DNA of 64,000 nucleotides, taken from Setaria digitata. Lineage: Eukaryota > Nematoda > Chromadorea > Rhabditida > Setariidae. The notes beneath the pieces were generated by a model, which was not told the origin of the DNA, did no database searches, and was given only the letters and a program-made list of their open reading frames with translations. This document shows, piece by piece, positions 1 to 12,206 of the stretch. The stretch lies in contig RCAB01000018.1 in the NCBI GenBank assembly GCA_003640385.1, positions 62,001-126,000 of the forward strand. The letters run 5' to 3'. Position 1 is the first letter of the stretch, and every line of letters begins with the position of its first letter. Both the position numbers and the translations under genes were made by a program.

Positions 1-33
1 TTATAGGAGAAGTCGAATTAATTTCTTATTCAG

Positions 34-174
34 GTTGAACCAGATAGCAGAGAATTTGCGTTATCCATAAGTTCTTTGGGTGATTCTTTTGGAATTGTTG
101 CTGCTGGATTCGCTTCTATACCGATTTTCAATTACGTTTGTAGTACGAGCCTGCCGCAACATGTCACAGCTTGA
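34..174 (+). CDS. 3' terminal exon of an unidentified plus-strand gene (partial)
   Basis: An acceptor (TTATTCAG) ends at 33, and an open frame of 46 codons runs from 34 to a TGA at 172-174. The translation begins VEPDSREFALSIS and ends SLPQHVTA, and reads like ordinary coding sequence with a hydrophobic stretch (GIVAAGFASIPIF) in the middle. The rest of the gene would lie to the left of the window. I do not recognise the family. The phase at the start is assumed to be zero, because the other two frames hit stops early. It could be a chance open frame, but the acceptor plus clean frame favours a real last exon. Confidence 0.45.
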   Translation, partial: VEPDSREFALSISSLGDSFGIVAAGFASIPIFNYVCSTSLPQHVTA

Positions 175-921
175 AAGTACTGTTCCGTCATCTGACTAAA
201 CGGCATAGTCAGTATTTGTTCATTGTTTGTTGATCCATCCAAGATGTCTCATCCCTTTTTTGCTCCGCTTCAAAAATTTCCTATGATCAAAATTAAAAAA
301 ATCTTTGCTTTGGCACAATCTGAACAAACCTTGCAATGAACAGTCCTCTTCGCTAACTAGACATCTACTGTCGCTGAAGAAGTGGAAAGACGACGTACTC
401 TGACAGTTTCTTAGTTAGACTAAAGAATCTTAGCTACCATTAACACAATCAACTTTAGCAGTGATTCTGGTTGACAAGGGTCGTCTATACCTATACTGCT
501 AATGACATCACATGAAAACAGAATTTTTAATAAAGAGACATATGCGACATTAAAATACAGAACAGTGAGGGAATTAACATTCTATTCATTGTATGGAATA
601 TAAATAGACATACCACACTATCAACGAAATAGTTCTTCACTATTCCGATTATTATTCAACTGTAAGTAATAACAAAGGTTTAATTCTCAATAAGTACATA
701 GTTTGCTTTGAAAAATCTTTGGTTATCAATGCAAACAAAGATTCCAGGCCTGAAACTACGGCTCTAACTTGAAACTATGTTTAAATATTCGAGAGATTGG
801 ATTATTAAATTAAGAGAAAAATAAATGATGCAGAAGGCTGTTGAACAATAATTTTCTACCAACTACTACTGTTAAGAAATTTCAGAACATACAGATGAAA
901 CTAGAATTTTTCGCAGATTCA
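175..921. other. Intergenic, nothing recognised
   Basis: This is the gap between two genes whose 3' ends face each other (the plus-strand exon to the left and the minus-strand gene ending at 922). It is AT-rich with many stops in all frames. I see no RNA gene or repeat. An ATTAAA-like run and other AT-rich stretches could serve polyadenylation, but none stands out. Confidence 0.5.
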
Positions 922-1832
922 TCACAGTAAGCCAACTTCAGCAATTCTCACTGCGTAACAACGAGTAGAATTGCGCTTCTTTGGTGCCATCAGAAGGCGA
1001 CTGTAATGCTTTAATTGTATTCTGGGTGACTGCAGAGGTGTTCGAAATCCACCCGATGTATTTTGGCGGTGAGAAATTACGGGAGGAATCTGATTATCTC
1101 GTTCAACCACTGCTACTTGGTCGTCTACTTGGATTGGATGCTGCTCTCCATTATTTGAAGGATCTCGGGGTGCTGTAGAAGGAATTCCGGGAGCGGAAGT
1201 GCTTGAAACAGTAGTATCATGATTTCCGCTTCGATAACGTGAAAGTGACGCATTATGTTCCGGAGCCTGTTGAACGTCGAAAATAGTCAGATTAAGAGCT
1301 GATTCTGTCCTAATTGATGATGCCTCCTGGAATCTGGAATTATTATTTTGACTAAGATCCTAAATCATTCGTTTAATAAAGCAGTCTACATTAAGAAATA
1401 AATCTGTTTTACAGTAATAGTACTAATTACGATATCCCGGTTTAAGATCAGTCTAATAGTTATAAGGGAAGAGTCGAAAAGAGTACTTAGATGAATCTTT
1501 TACGGGTGAACTTGAAATATTGGAGAAATTTGTAATCGATTTTTGCCACATACGTTGATGGGATGCTGAAAAGTGCTGCCATCCTTCTGTGTCACTTTTT
1601 CACATTTCTTCGATTTTGATGGCTTGTCATTCCGTTTAACTTTACGTTTCAGGATCCTGGTGCTCTGGCGCCATACTTTTTCACGTTTCTTCCGCCTTGA
1701 TGATTTTTCATTCGGTTCCAGCTTGCCACTGGCTTGTCGCGTTGCTTCCCATTTTTTCGATTCTCGTAAGTCCCTACTTCGTCTCACTTTACGTTCGCTC
1801 TCATTATTTGGCTTGCGTCGTACACTTCCCAT
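922..1832 (-). CDS. Unidentified basic, Ser-rich protein, two exons
   Basis: Likely exons on the minus strand are 1832-1554 and 1326-922, giving about 227 residues. The first starts at ATG 1832 a few bases after an acceptor-like GGAATTAG. It ends in phase 0 at a good donor (AAC|GTATGT); a weaker in-phase donor (CAA|GTTCAC) at 1512 is an alternative. The second exon begins after ATTCCAG and ends in TGA. Exon 1 encodes a highly charged Lys/Arg region with three imperfect copies of a motif like NEKSSRRKKREKV. Exon 2 encodes a Ser/Thr/Pro/Gln-rich segment ending in a short basic tail (LLMAPKKRN, then CYAVRIAEVGLL). The composition suggests a nuclear or nucleic-acid-binding disordered protein, but that is inference. 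I do not recognise a family. Confidence 0.4.
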
Positions 1833-3332
1833 TTCTGTCTAATTCCACCTTTAAATAATAATACGGAAAGAAAGTAATGGAACGATATATCACAAAATAT
1901 GCCTCGACAAAGCCACCTCGGGTCAATGGTCTCAGGGAAAAGAGGGGACTGTTCACGGGAGCTCGCGATCACGAACTGCTTAAAGATAAGCAGTGAATGA
2001 TAATAACATATGGAATGCTTTATGAACATCACTTATGTGACGATATCACTCGATAGAACAGTCGCATAGCCAACAGAAAAGCATCTATATTTTAGGAGTT
2101 TATTTGCAGTGGTGAAATGCAAGTGTGCTGTTAGTACTAATAAAAAGCAAAACAGCAACCATGGATAGTCACAGCTGGTCTCTAAATGAGGTAACAGGTT
2201 GACTGATGCTACAAATCGGAAGTCATTGAATGTTTATTTAGTCGTGAGGGTTCATGATCAGTTTCACTCAAATATTCCCGAAAGGAAAGCGAACGTAGCC
2301 CAAGTTCTGTTTCCCTCGCCAGCCACTTTCGTTGATTTTGTTTGATTCAGCTGTGAAGATACACGTGAAGTGGTATGCAGCAACTTCTGCAAGGAACTGA
2401 ACTCGACACTGAATTCTCGGACGGATAGAAGGGAAAGTCGAGAGGCAGTTGAGAGGGACCCAAAGGTGCGAAGTGATTGCGATTGCCAGAGGAAGAAGAG
2501 GAGGGAATTCCTTACCTAATTGCTAGTAAAACATAACATTCCCTCCTTCGCTAGCTCACTTCCCGGGTCTCTCTGATCAATTCCAATCCTTTCTTGCTGG
2601 AACAGAGTCGTTGCTGTTCAACTCCCCTAACGATCTTCCCTCAAATCCTCCTTAATTGGAGGATGACGTCACCACCTGGAGACATCAGTCTGTCCAGTGA
2701 CACAATAGCACCACATTAATGGTGTCCACATGGTAAACAACCCTGCACAACGACCCCACGTCAACAACAGTCTTACGACTAGATTCATTGATCAGCACAC
2801 TGATCCTTTACTTTAGACTGGGGACTGTCACACGACGGAATGAACGGAAGAGAAAATTCATTCAGCTGAAAGTCCACAGGAGTGGTTCAGACTGGAACTG
2901 AGGGGAAGCTTAAAGTCCGTCCTGTTTCACTGCTGAATTGAAGTGCATTTATTTGCAAAGGTGAAAGTAAAGACCGAAATGTGTCAATGTGTGCGCTCTT
3001 TCAACATCGCTGCTAACTACGTGTGTCATCAAACCTAGGACGTGTGATTTCATATCGTCGCTCTAGCTGTCGCTTTGATTGGGCTCTGGTCGAGAACTGG
3101 GTCGGAAGTCATGAGGGGACGTCGATGGGAGTGGGAGTCTGGAAGTTGTTGGTTGGAGGGTCAGTGTCATGGTGGCTTAGACTGCGACAGAAACTACTGT
3201 TTGAGAGGCTTACACAGTGTACTGCGAAAATGGAAAATTTCACCATTTTGAGTTGGAGTATTGTTCATGTTCTCCCAATTTTGCTATCTGAACTTTTAGT
3301 TAATTAAAACTTGATTTCCAATCCAATTAGTC
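1833..3332. other. Divergent intergenic region, candidate promoters
   Basis: This 1.5 kb gap separates the minus-strand gene starting at 1832 from the plus-strand M20 gene starting at 3333. It is less AT-rich than the flanking introns around 2240-2900, as expected for a shared regulatory region. A short frame at 3023-3307 is open but has no splice context or recognisable sequence, and I do not call it a gene. No TATA box or known motif was identified with confidence. Confidence 0.4.
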
Positions 3333-6216
3333 ATGCCTGAATCACAGTTACTGAATCCCAACGAAGAACGTGTTGAAATTTTCTTAACGGAACTGATGAA
3401 AATCAATTCCTGCACAGGAAATGAAGGTATGACACTATTTTTAACCATTTAATTCATATTATCCGTGTCAGTCTAGGTAATTTCAAAATGAGTACTTTTT
3501 GCAGGCTAACTGCTTCCATAAAAAAGTCAGTTCCTGTCGATTTTTTTAAATCACTTCATCGATTCAAAATGTTTCAGAAGACTTGTCGGCTGCTTTGACA
3601 GTATATTTTAAGGCAACCGGGTGGTATGTTTTACGACAGCCGTTGAAAAGTGATCCCAAAAGACATAATCTTTTGGTTACTAAGATTCCTTATGAAGCGC
3701 CAGGCAAGTTGTAGAACTTCAGATTTTTCATGAGAAAGAAGCGGTCCAATGCTTGTAATTTTATGAAAGAGGCAAAAGAACTAATAAATTCCGTTCTAAA
3801 AAGTGACAAGTTTTTTCGTTTCACAAAATTTTATGAAGTAATGAATACCACATTGTTTAAAAAAAAGCGCGATACTCTTTCAGGACCTCGATATTTGTTG
3901 AATACACATATGGACACAGTTCCACCATATATTCCACCAGCATACGATGGTACCAAAGTGAGTGGGAGGGGAGCAAATGATGCTAAAGGTAGAGGATGTT
4001 TCTTTTAAGCGATATTATTTCTATCTTACATATCTATCCTCTGCCTTCTTTCGCTTGTTCGCTTTCGTTTTAATTTTCAGCCTAAAGCAGTGAATAGATT
4101 CTTAAGGATTGATATCTTATGTTTAGACATTTAATTGTTCAAGATTTTCAATAATTGTTTATTTAAATTTGATGCATCATTCAAACTTTGTAGGACAGTT
4201 AGCAGCAATGATATTTGCTGCTCAAAGAATAGCAAGAGAGGATCCAAAACTTGCTGAAAATATTGGTCTGTTACTAGTTGTAAGTGAGGAACTTGATCAC
4301 ATTGGCATGGTGGTATGTTTACAGATTAGTCTTAGAATGCGTTCATGACTTCTGATCGTTTGGAAGAAAAAAAGTTGAAGTAGTTGCTAATTCTCTTATT
4401 ATTCCTTGTATTATAAAAATTTTCTATGGGATGTAAAGAATGGAAGAAGCTTGAGTAGAATGAGAATTCCAGTAGAAACGAGTAGAATTCCTTAGACGTG
4501 ATGCGAACATTTTTTTTTTTTTTTATGATCTGTATGTCTCACATGCTCTTTTTTCAGGAAGCAAATAATCTAGGATTGGTTCCAGAGTTTTTTATGATTG
4601 GCGAACCAACCGAATTAAAATTTGGACGCTTACAGAAAGGGGCAGTGAAAGTAAGTCACACTATATATAGTGTATAAGCCAGGTCGGATCCTGGAAGGAT
4701 GAATTTGTTACTAAGTGTTCGATGGGAGTTTATGTTAGAAACTTCAAATCTAGGCTTTTTTGTTTCAGGATGTTTTTTGGTAACAAGTTTATTGTAGCTA
4801 GATTTTAAGTTAAGAAACAGGTCTTTGACATCCGTAAGATGCCGAAATTTCAGGAAAGTGATTCGTGGCGCCAGTAAGTTTTCTTCCTGCTGGTTTGGCA
4901 CCCAAGTCTAAAATTACACTTTTTTAGACGGTAATATATTAATTGCTACATTAAGCTACCTTCTTAACTTCAAGATGCTGAGAAATTGAGTAAATCATGG
5001 CATATTTTCAGAGGGCTTACTAAGTTTCTGAGAAGATACATTTCGAAAATAATGCCTCATCAAGCCAGCCTTAGCAGTTGAGTTGAATACAGTTTTATTG
5101 GGAGACTCGAGAACTCTTTCCGTACTCAAGGGAAAAGAAAATTGAGCTGTGTTTGTTTGTTTGTTTGCGAGACGAGTTAATAATTTTTGTTCTTTGTGCT
5201 TTTAAAATATGCTGTCTGTTTCAGGTAGTGCTACAAGTTCATGGGAAGGCAGCACATTCTGGTTATCCTCACCTAGGTGATAGCGCTATCGATAAGCTGC
5301 TAGATATTCTTCATGATATCCGGACCCATGAGTGGCCATCAGACAAAACATTTGGTTTGTGTCGTTTATATATTTTGGTTTGAGTAATTAAAATGAATTG
5401 TGGGTTTTTTTTTTTTTCATATAAGTCCTTGCATATATTTTCAAGAAAAGGTTTTTAATCAGTGATAGAAGCGCTCTTTGTAATAAATTTTGAGCATTAT
5501 AATAGCGTTGGAGAATACAATTCATCAATTTTATTTTAAATCGTAGGACATTTTCCAAATGAAAATAAATTTTTTTTAGGATCAACAACTGTCAATATTG
5601 GCCTTATATCAGGAGGCGAAGCGCTAAATGCATTGGCAGAACATGCTTCGGCAGCAATTTTTTTTCGTGTAACTACATCAACTACAGATATTTTGAAGCA
5701 GTTGGAAGCTATTGTTGATGGGCGTGCTGAAATTGATCAGTCATTTGGTAAAAACGAACCAATACTTCTTACAGGTATTTAGCTTTTCACTGAAACGCGA
5801 TGCTGTACATGTTACCGTTTTTAAATTATTAATCCAAAATCTTTTTGAATGGAGTCAATAGTATAAGATTTTATTTATTCTTCACCGAAAGAAAACAAAG
5901 AAACTGAATTTAGGTTAAAGTTCAATCATGTTTTTCCATTTGTTAGGCCACTGGTTTAATTTTTAATTTGGCATGCAGCCAGACTTGCTTTTTTCCAGCT
6001 CCACCTCCACCTTATGACTCAGAAGTGGTGGCATTCAACACCGATCTGCCTTATTTTATAGCCCGTGATAAGCTGAAAGCAGCATATTTATTTGGCGCAG
6101 GCTCGATCACAAATGCACATTCGAAAGATGAGCACATTCTTGTGGAAGATCTTAAGAAAGCGGTTGAAATTCATGTTTCCATTTTCAGATATACTCTAAA
6201 GAATGTAAATACTTGA
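3333..6216 (+). CDS. M20 family zinc peptidase / ArgE-DapE-like deacylase
   Basis: Eight exons: 3333-3426, 3578-3703, 3884-3988, 4194-4312, 4558-4650, 5225-5354, 5580-5774, 5999-6216; 359 residues, all phases consistent. The two-zinc M20 active site is complete: HMD (H82, D84 with neighbouring TVPP), the bridging Asp in GRGANDAKG (D106), the catalytic/metal pair SEE (E140, E141), GEPT (E164) and the distal His in NAHSKDEH (H328). The middle part (about 180-290) with HGKAAHSGYP is the dimerisation lid. Family members hydrolyse amide bonds of N-acylated amino acids or small peptides. The exact substrate cannot be read; similarity is to acetylornithine deacetylase-like proteins, and cytosolic location is inferred from the lack of a signal peptide. 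The ATG follows an acceptor-like AATTAG by two bases, suggesting trans-splicing. Intron 2 uses a GC donor. Confidence 0.88.
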
Positions 6217-7519
6217 CCAGATAAAAAAGTGATTTTAGAGGATTATGGGAATATCGACATGGCAATTTTGTTGTATTGTAGTAGCAAAGAAAAACGTCTT
6301 ACCTTGATAATTTGATATACTTCATTTCTCTCTTTCTCTTGGAATTTTAAATATTTCTGCCATATGTTTTAATGGATCACAATGTATACTATATACTATA
6401 GATATTTCGCGGAAATCCTGTTTAAATTAGGTGGAAACTACATTAGTTTCGTCAGGTATTCATTTCGGTTGCATTTTATTTTTAAATCACGGGAATTTTC
6501 ATAGACTACCTCGTTATTTCTGAACTGTTTCTGACGTTTAGATTTGGTCTTTCCTTTGTTTTCAATCATTTATTAACTCCAATTAAAACCTCATCATTTT
6601 GTAACCAAACTTAATCATCTTATACTTATTTTCCTTATTTATATTACTGGTTCGATTAGTTGTGAATTAGATGCAGCGTTTTCATTTGTTTGGTTGTTAG
6701 CTATGCTTGGTCCGTTTATTTTTTGCAAATATTCGAATAAAAGCTACCAGAAACCTTTCAGCAAGAAACTTTTTAAGTTTATCACGTACAGGTTGAGCGA
6801 TTTACTTGTTTTCTAATAGAAAACGTGTGGGTTCACAAGGATAAATTAACTTATCTTTGTTTAACCCTTGTAATGTAACTCCGTTTATAACTGGATCATG
6901 CTGTTCATTTCCATCAGTGAATTTATTGACAATAAAATAAAGATTGTAACACTGGCGAGGAATTGATGAAACATTAGTTTTTTGAGGATTTGTGGTACAA
7001 AAATATATTCTTGGAAATCATTACAAATGCAGAATATGATCAGAAAATGGTAGAATAGAGACAGTTAGTCCATCACTATTTTAAAGCTAGTGCGGGATTG
7101 AACTGGCTGTGAATACGGTTGTTCAGTTCTGTACTATGTAAGAGCAGTTAGTTACTAGCGAGGTTTTTTTCCTGATTTTGCTTAGTTCGGAACTCTGCCA
7201 TTTATATGGGTACGTTAATTAGTGATTTGTAGGTGTTCTTCGAAAGCTTACATAGGAGTGGAGAGGTCTTGCTTTTATTGCCTGCATTTCATTGCACTTG
7301 GTTTTGCGTTCTTTTAAGAAAATATCAAGAGAAATCAGACAGATATTATATTTCCTTTTTAAGGCTTATCTTGGAACTTTAGCAGGGATTTCTTGTATCT
7401 TGTAGAAAACATTAACTGCGGAAAATTTTAATTTGTTAATGTGCGGAAATATCATAACTGATTCGACTGAATAGTTATTTGTTATTACATTCATGTTTTG
7501 ACTGCTTTAATTTTAAGGT
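6217..7519. other. 3' UTR and intergenic gap
   Basis: This lies between the M20 gene and RWDD1 on the same strand. AATAAA-type signals occur near 6735 and 6930 and could end the upstream transcript. No coding exon, RNA gene or repeat was recognised. The downstream ATG at 7520 lies just after a TTTTAAG acceptor-like site. Confidence 0.4.
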
Positions 7520-10500
7520 ATGGATCACAGAGAAACGCAAATTGAAGAGCTTGAAACGCTGGGAGTTATTTATCCAGATGAATTAGAAGTTGTGTGTAAC
7601 GAATATCCTAATATCGCCCTGAGGATATCATTGCAATCTCACCAGGTAGTTCCCTCGTCTATAATAAATTTGCTGTTAATGTTGAAGTTTTCAGAGTTAC
7701 TGGTCCACAGTATTTTGTCACACAGCACTAGCGATTTTTAAAACTTTCAATTTTCATATTATCGTACTGCTAGTTTTTGGTACCGTAAGAAATATTTCCT
7801 ATTACTTTCATTTTTAAGCAACTTTTAACTTTGAGGACAAAGAACTTCCTCATATGTTCGAAGTGACGGTGGCTCTTCGACTATCGGCCACTTATCCAGA
7901 TGTTGTGCCGGAAATTGAAATCCTTGGGTTGGAGAACATATTTAGTTGTGAGCGGATCGAAAAAGTACAGAGAACATTGTATGATGTAGCGCAGGAGAAT
8001 CTTGGTATGCCAATGGTGTTTACCATCGTATCTGGTTTACAGGTTTTTATTATCTTGTTACATTTTTCATAATCGAATTAAATATTCATCTAGTGATCAA
8101 AGAAAGGTGAATTATCTTCCACATTGACGGGCAGCACTTCCACACTTCCAATCACAGTCACAGACGAAATGCTCTTTTGTATCTATCTTTTCAGTTGCTA
8201 TGGAAACGTTTTTTTTACAGGATGAAATTGGACATTTAGTGGAAGATTTACAAAATGAAAAAATAAAGGCGGAGGAGAAAGCAAAAGAAGAAAAAGAGGC
8301 GCAAGAAAGGAAGAAATTTGAAGGTTTTTGTTTGTTTTAATAATTACTGCAAAATAAATGTTAAGATACAGAAATGTTGTTTGGCATTGTCTTACTAAAA
8401 TTTTTATTTAACATATTTTTTAACGGAAGAAAAATACTAAAAGATTAATAATACCTACAAATCACCATTTCGCTACATTTTTTAAGGCTCGTCAGTTAGT
8501 TTTATTAAAGTTTCCCTAAGATGTGCTTTATTTGTGTATGTTTGGTTAAGTAGGTTCAAAGATGACGAGAAATCAGTGCATTTGTATGTGCTAAAAAGTC
8601 ATTTATTAACTGCATGAAACCAGTCAGCTTGCAGCATTTTTATGTGCTCTTTCTCTAAATAGGACATTGATTTAGTGTTCAAAACTAATACTGACACCTG
8701 AGTACTGACCAACTAATATTTGAAAAACAATATTGTATTACATGAATTTGTTTTCCAGCCATCATCCAAACATTAAGATTCTGTGCAATGAGCTTATCAC
8801 TTCGTTTCTATGGTGTGTAGACTTCCAGGAAGCTTGTCATACCAGAATGTTTTTCTGGAATCTTTGAGTCTGGTTTGACTTCGTACTGAAGTCATCTCCG
8901 ACTGGGGTGAGAGAAAACATTCGAAGACGACTGTGACTGCAGCATCTCTTCACTACTCACTGGTGAATTTTTGTGAGCTGTTGTTCATCTGCCTACTTTT
9001 CAAATTTTAGTGACTTCAAGAAATTCAGTGAAGGATGCTGATGGCGAAATAATTACTAAGTGTACAGGAAACGAGAATCACTGCTGTGCTGTTCCCGTCC
9101 CCCTCTTCCACTACTGTGACACGAAATGACAAGGATGAACAACCTGGTTTTAGAGTGTACCTCCTCACTTCCTCCATCCTTTTCATTCTTTCACTCTCTC
9201 ATTTTGTGCAGAGAAGTGAACAGTATTTCTGTCATTATTTTTATCTATATCTGACTGCATTCAGTCAAATTTCTATTGCAAACTTTCATAGCTGCTCTTC
9301 ACATTTTCTCCTCTTCTTTCTCTCTTATTCCTCTTGATTTTATTTCTCTTGCTTTGCTCATCTTTCTGTGTATCTTCTTCCTAGCTGCAGTTCTTTACTG
9401 CTTCACTATTACTGTTTAGTTTGTGAGAAAATAATAATTAACATACACTTTTTGCCACTCATTCATAATTCAAAAGTTTCTTGGATTTTAAAACTTAAAA
9501 AATCTCGAGACTAGGATGAACTTTACAACCGAGAGCCATGATTTCAATGACATTTTTTTTCTTTTGAAATTTTGGCGAGTTTACAGGTACCCGAGTAACT
9601 CCCGAAGCCTTCATGGAATGGAAGAGAAAATTTGACACCGAAATGCTAGCTGTGGAAGAAAAAAAAAGAATGGTAAAAGTCTTTTTCACTTTCGTTAACT
9701 ACGCTATCAAAATTTGCAATTAGTTTTTATTTTCCGATTTCCTCAGATGCGCAAATAATTTCCTGGTTTATTCACTTCTATTTCTGACAGTTTCACCGAA
9801 GCTTGAGAATTTTCACAGAATTTCAGAAAATTATGTACACTTTGTTCTCTGATTAATTTTTTTTTTCACCGCAGCTGAAAAGTGACCAAATTCATATACC
9901 CGAAAATTACATTTTCTAGTTCGGTAAGGGTTGAAAGTGAAAGAAATGATGGGACTGCTAGAAACGAGCCGCTACAGGTTCTAAATAAAAGCTAGGAATG
10001 ATGGATTTTTGCTTTTGGAAAAGGTTGGAGCTAATATCAGTTTCGCCATGCAGAGCTTTTCGTATTCTGATGGCTTTTGCAAAAATATCAGGAAAAAGAT
10101 GCTGTACGGTTTGCGAAGCAGTCATCGTAACTTTTTTCCCGTTATTATCATTTTATTTTTCCTCCACAATTCTAAAGCTTTTCGAAGCAAACTGTAAACA
10201 TATCTGTAAACTTGCTAACACTCATTCGGTGGATTGCCGAAGGAAATCGACAGAACACCTTTGTTTGCATAGGGCATCCCTTCTGCGCAATAATGTCTTT
10301 GTAGCAATAGTTATTGCGGCCCATTTCCGACTGACCTTGAACACCTCCGTACAGTTACTTCCTTTTTCTTTGATATCATTTATGAGCCAACAAATCATGT
10401 GAAGTTTTATTCATGTCCAGTGCTGTTCAAGTCAAAAGAGGCGATTTTTTTTTCCTTTTTGTTAGAATTATGAAGTTCATTTGTATATTTCTTTTCGAAA

Positions 10501-12206
10501 CTTTTCGCGATATAAATATATTTTGGAAACAATTTTTGATTTGTTGTGAGAAATTATGAAATTCTGAGGTATTGCTACATAAATTATCTTCTAATTTCGA
10601 TTTATTTAGCACATTAATTCAAGTTAGTACCGGTGTTTCTAATAAATTACTTAAAAATTAATAAGTTAGGATCTTTAGCTTGAAAGAGAATCGTGAGAAC
10701 CGATGATCGTCACAGTTTCTGAAAAATATCGTCACATCCAGAATGCTCTTAGAAAATATGATAATGGAGAAAGTAATGGTTTTTTTTTTAACAAGATTAT
10801 TTTGCACAACACTGTGACAAGCTCCAATTAACAGAATGTAGTGTCATCTTCCAAAAGGAAAATACCTCATGTTATTCTACATGAGCATTCTGAGATGTAG
10901 AGAGTCCAGCTATTGACGATTGATTCGTTTTTTATTTTGTTAATAATAAGGGCACAAGTGCATTTATTGTGATCGTTTGTAATTCGTTAATTCAGATAAA
11001 TTCATTTAATGTCCAAAACTAATTTAAACACCTATCCTGGCTAACAAGAAATTCGGTTACATATTCCAGATTCGCGAAGCAGAGATGGTTGGAAAAATGA
11101 CGGGTCGGCAATTGTTTCTTCGCGATGCAACATTAAACTTGTCTGATGTGGCATTAATGCAGGTAGCTGGCAATGAAATTGAATTTGATGAGTCACTTTT
11201 CGATGAGGTTGGTGTATTTACCAGATGGTATTACGGGACGGAAACACTTTAGTTCGGGAAAGATGGGTCGGCGGTTTATGAATTATGCTAAAAATTTTTG
11301 AACCTGATTAAGATCACTTTTTTGGTTAGCACTAATTCCGATATCATAACAGGATATTTGTTCAAAACCTGAGTTGTTCATATCGCTTGCACCACATGTA
11401 GAAAGATCAGTGAGTATTACAGTTGAATAATAATCAATGGGTGTTACAGTTGATTTAAAAATAATTGGAACTACCATCCTATTGTCGACAAGAGTTCTTT
11501 TTACTGATAAATAAAAGGGCAGTCTCTTCTATGTCTTTAATAGAAATGAGTTGTCTGTAACTCAATAAAAATTTCAATTGGCACGCTCATTAGTAAGCTG
11601 ATTTAATTTTTTAAGATGTCCCAAACAGAGAATTCGGGAATTTATGTTTTTTATGGTTCTAAAATTTCATTGTCTTTGACGTCTTTCTTCCCTGCTTCGA
11701 TTCTTTTTTTCCTTCTTATTTCTGCCTTAACCGTCTTTCATGTCCCATACTGCTTTGCGTAGTTTGAAAACATTTATATCTAAGATCTGCTAGGCTTCAT
11801 GTGGCTGAATTTAAATGATCTTTTTTTAGTAGATTGCATAACTTTTCTTGTTCGTGCTGCGTGGGATCCTGCATGAATTAGATTACCAGAATTTTTATAA
11901 CTCTCAAGATTAAGCTAATATGGAAACGGATTTATGGATTGTTCCATAAATTATAAGTCGATAAATGTATTTTGAAGCTTTAAATAATCGTATAATTTTC
12001 TTCATCGAGAAAGGTTTAAGACCTTTTTAGTGGTGTGATGAAATAAAAACTTCAAGTTATGACACTTAAGTACACAACTGTTCCCATTTACCCTATGCAG
12101 ATAGCCTTTGTTTTGATTATAAATATTAGTTATGGGTATAGATTATCAATTTGAGTTCAAAAATTTTTAGGATATTGATGGCTTAGATTTCGATGAAAAT
12201 GATTAA
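7520..12206 (+). CDS. RWDD1: RWD domain-containing protein 1 homologue
   Basis: Six exons: 7520-7645, 7836-8042, 8221-8323, 9587-9672, 11070-11207, 12171-12206; 231 residues in phase. Residues 1 to about 110 form the RWD domain (IEELETLGVIYPDELEV; YPDVVPEIEI; ENLGMPMVFT). A charged coiled coil with KAEEKAKEEKEAQERKK follows, then the conserved segment TPEAFMEWKRKFDTEM and the family signature GRQLFLRD with an acidic tail ending DIDGLDFDEND. Order and length match human RWDD1 and yeast Gir2. In other species these proteins bind the DRG2/Rbg2-DFRP2 GTPase system and Gcn1 in the cytoplasm; that role is transferred by family. The exon 2 acceptor reads TTTGAG, chosen because it keeps phase. Two introns exceed 1 kb. 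Confidence 0.9.

Noticed and set aside
3023..3307. 94-codon plus-strand open frame upstream of the M20 gene
   Set aside because: No recognisable sequence or splice context, and it ends just before the well-supported start at 3333; likely a chance frame in less AT-rich promoter DNA.
9998..10402. 134-codon plus-strand open frame inside an RWDD1 intron
   Set aside because: No conserved motif, overlaps another frame, and does not begin with a convincing start; the flanking RWDD1 exons join in phase without it.
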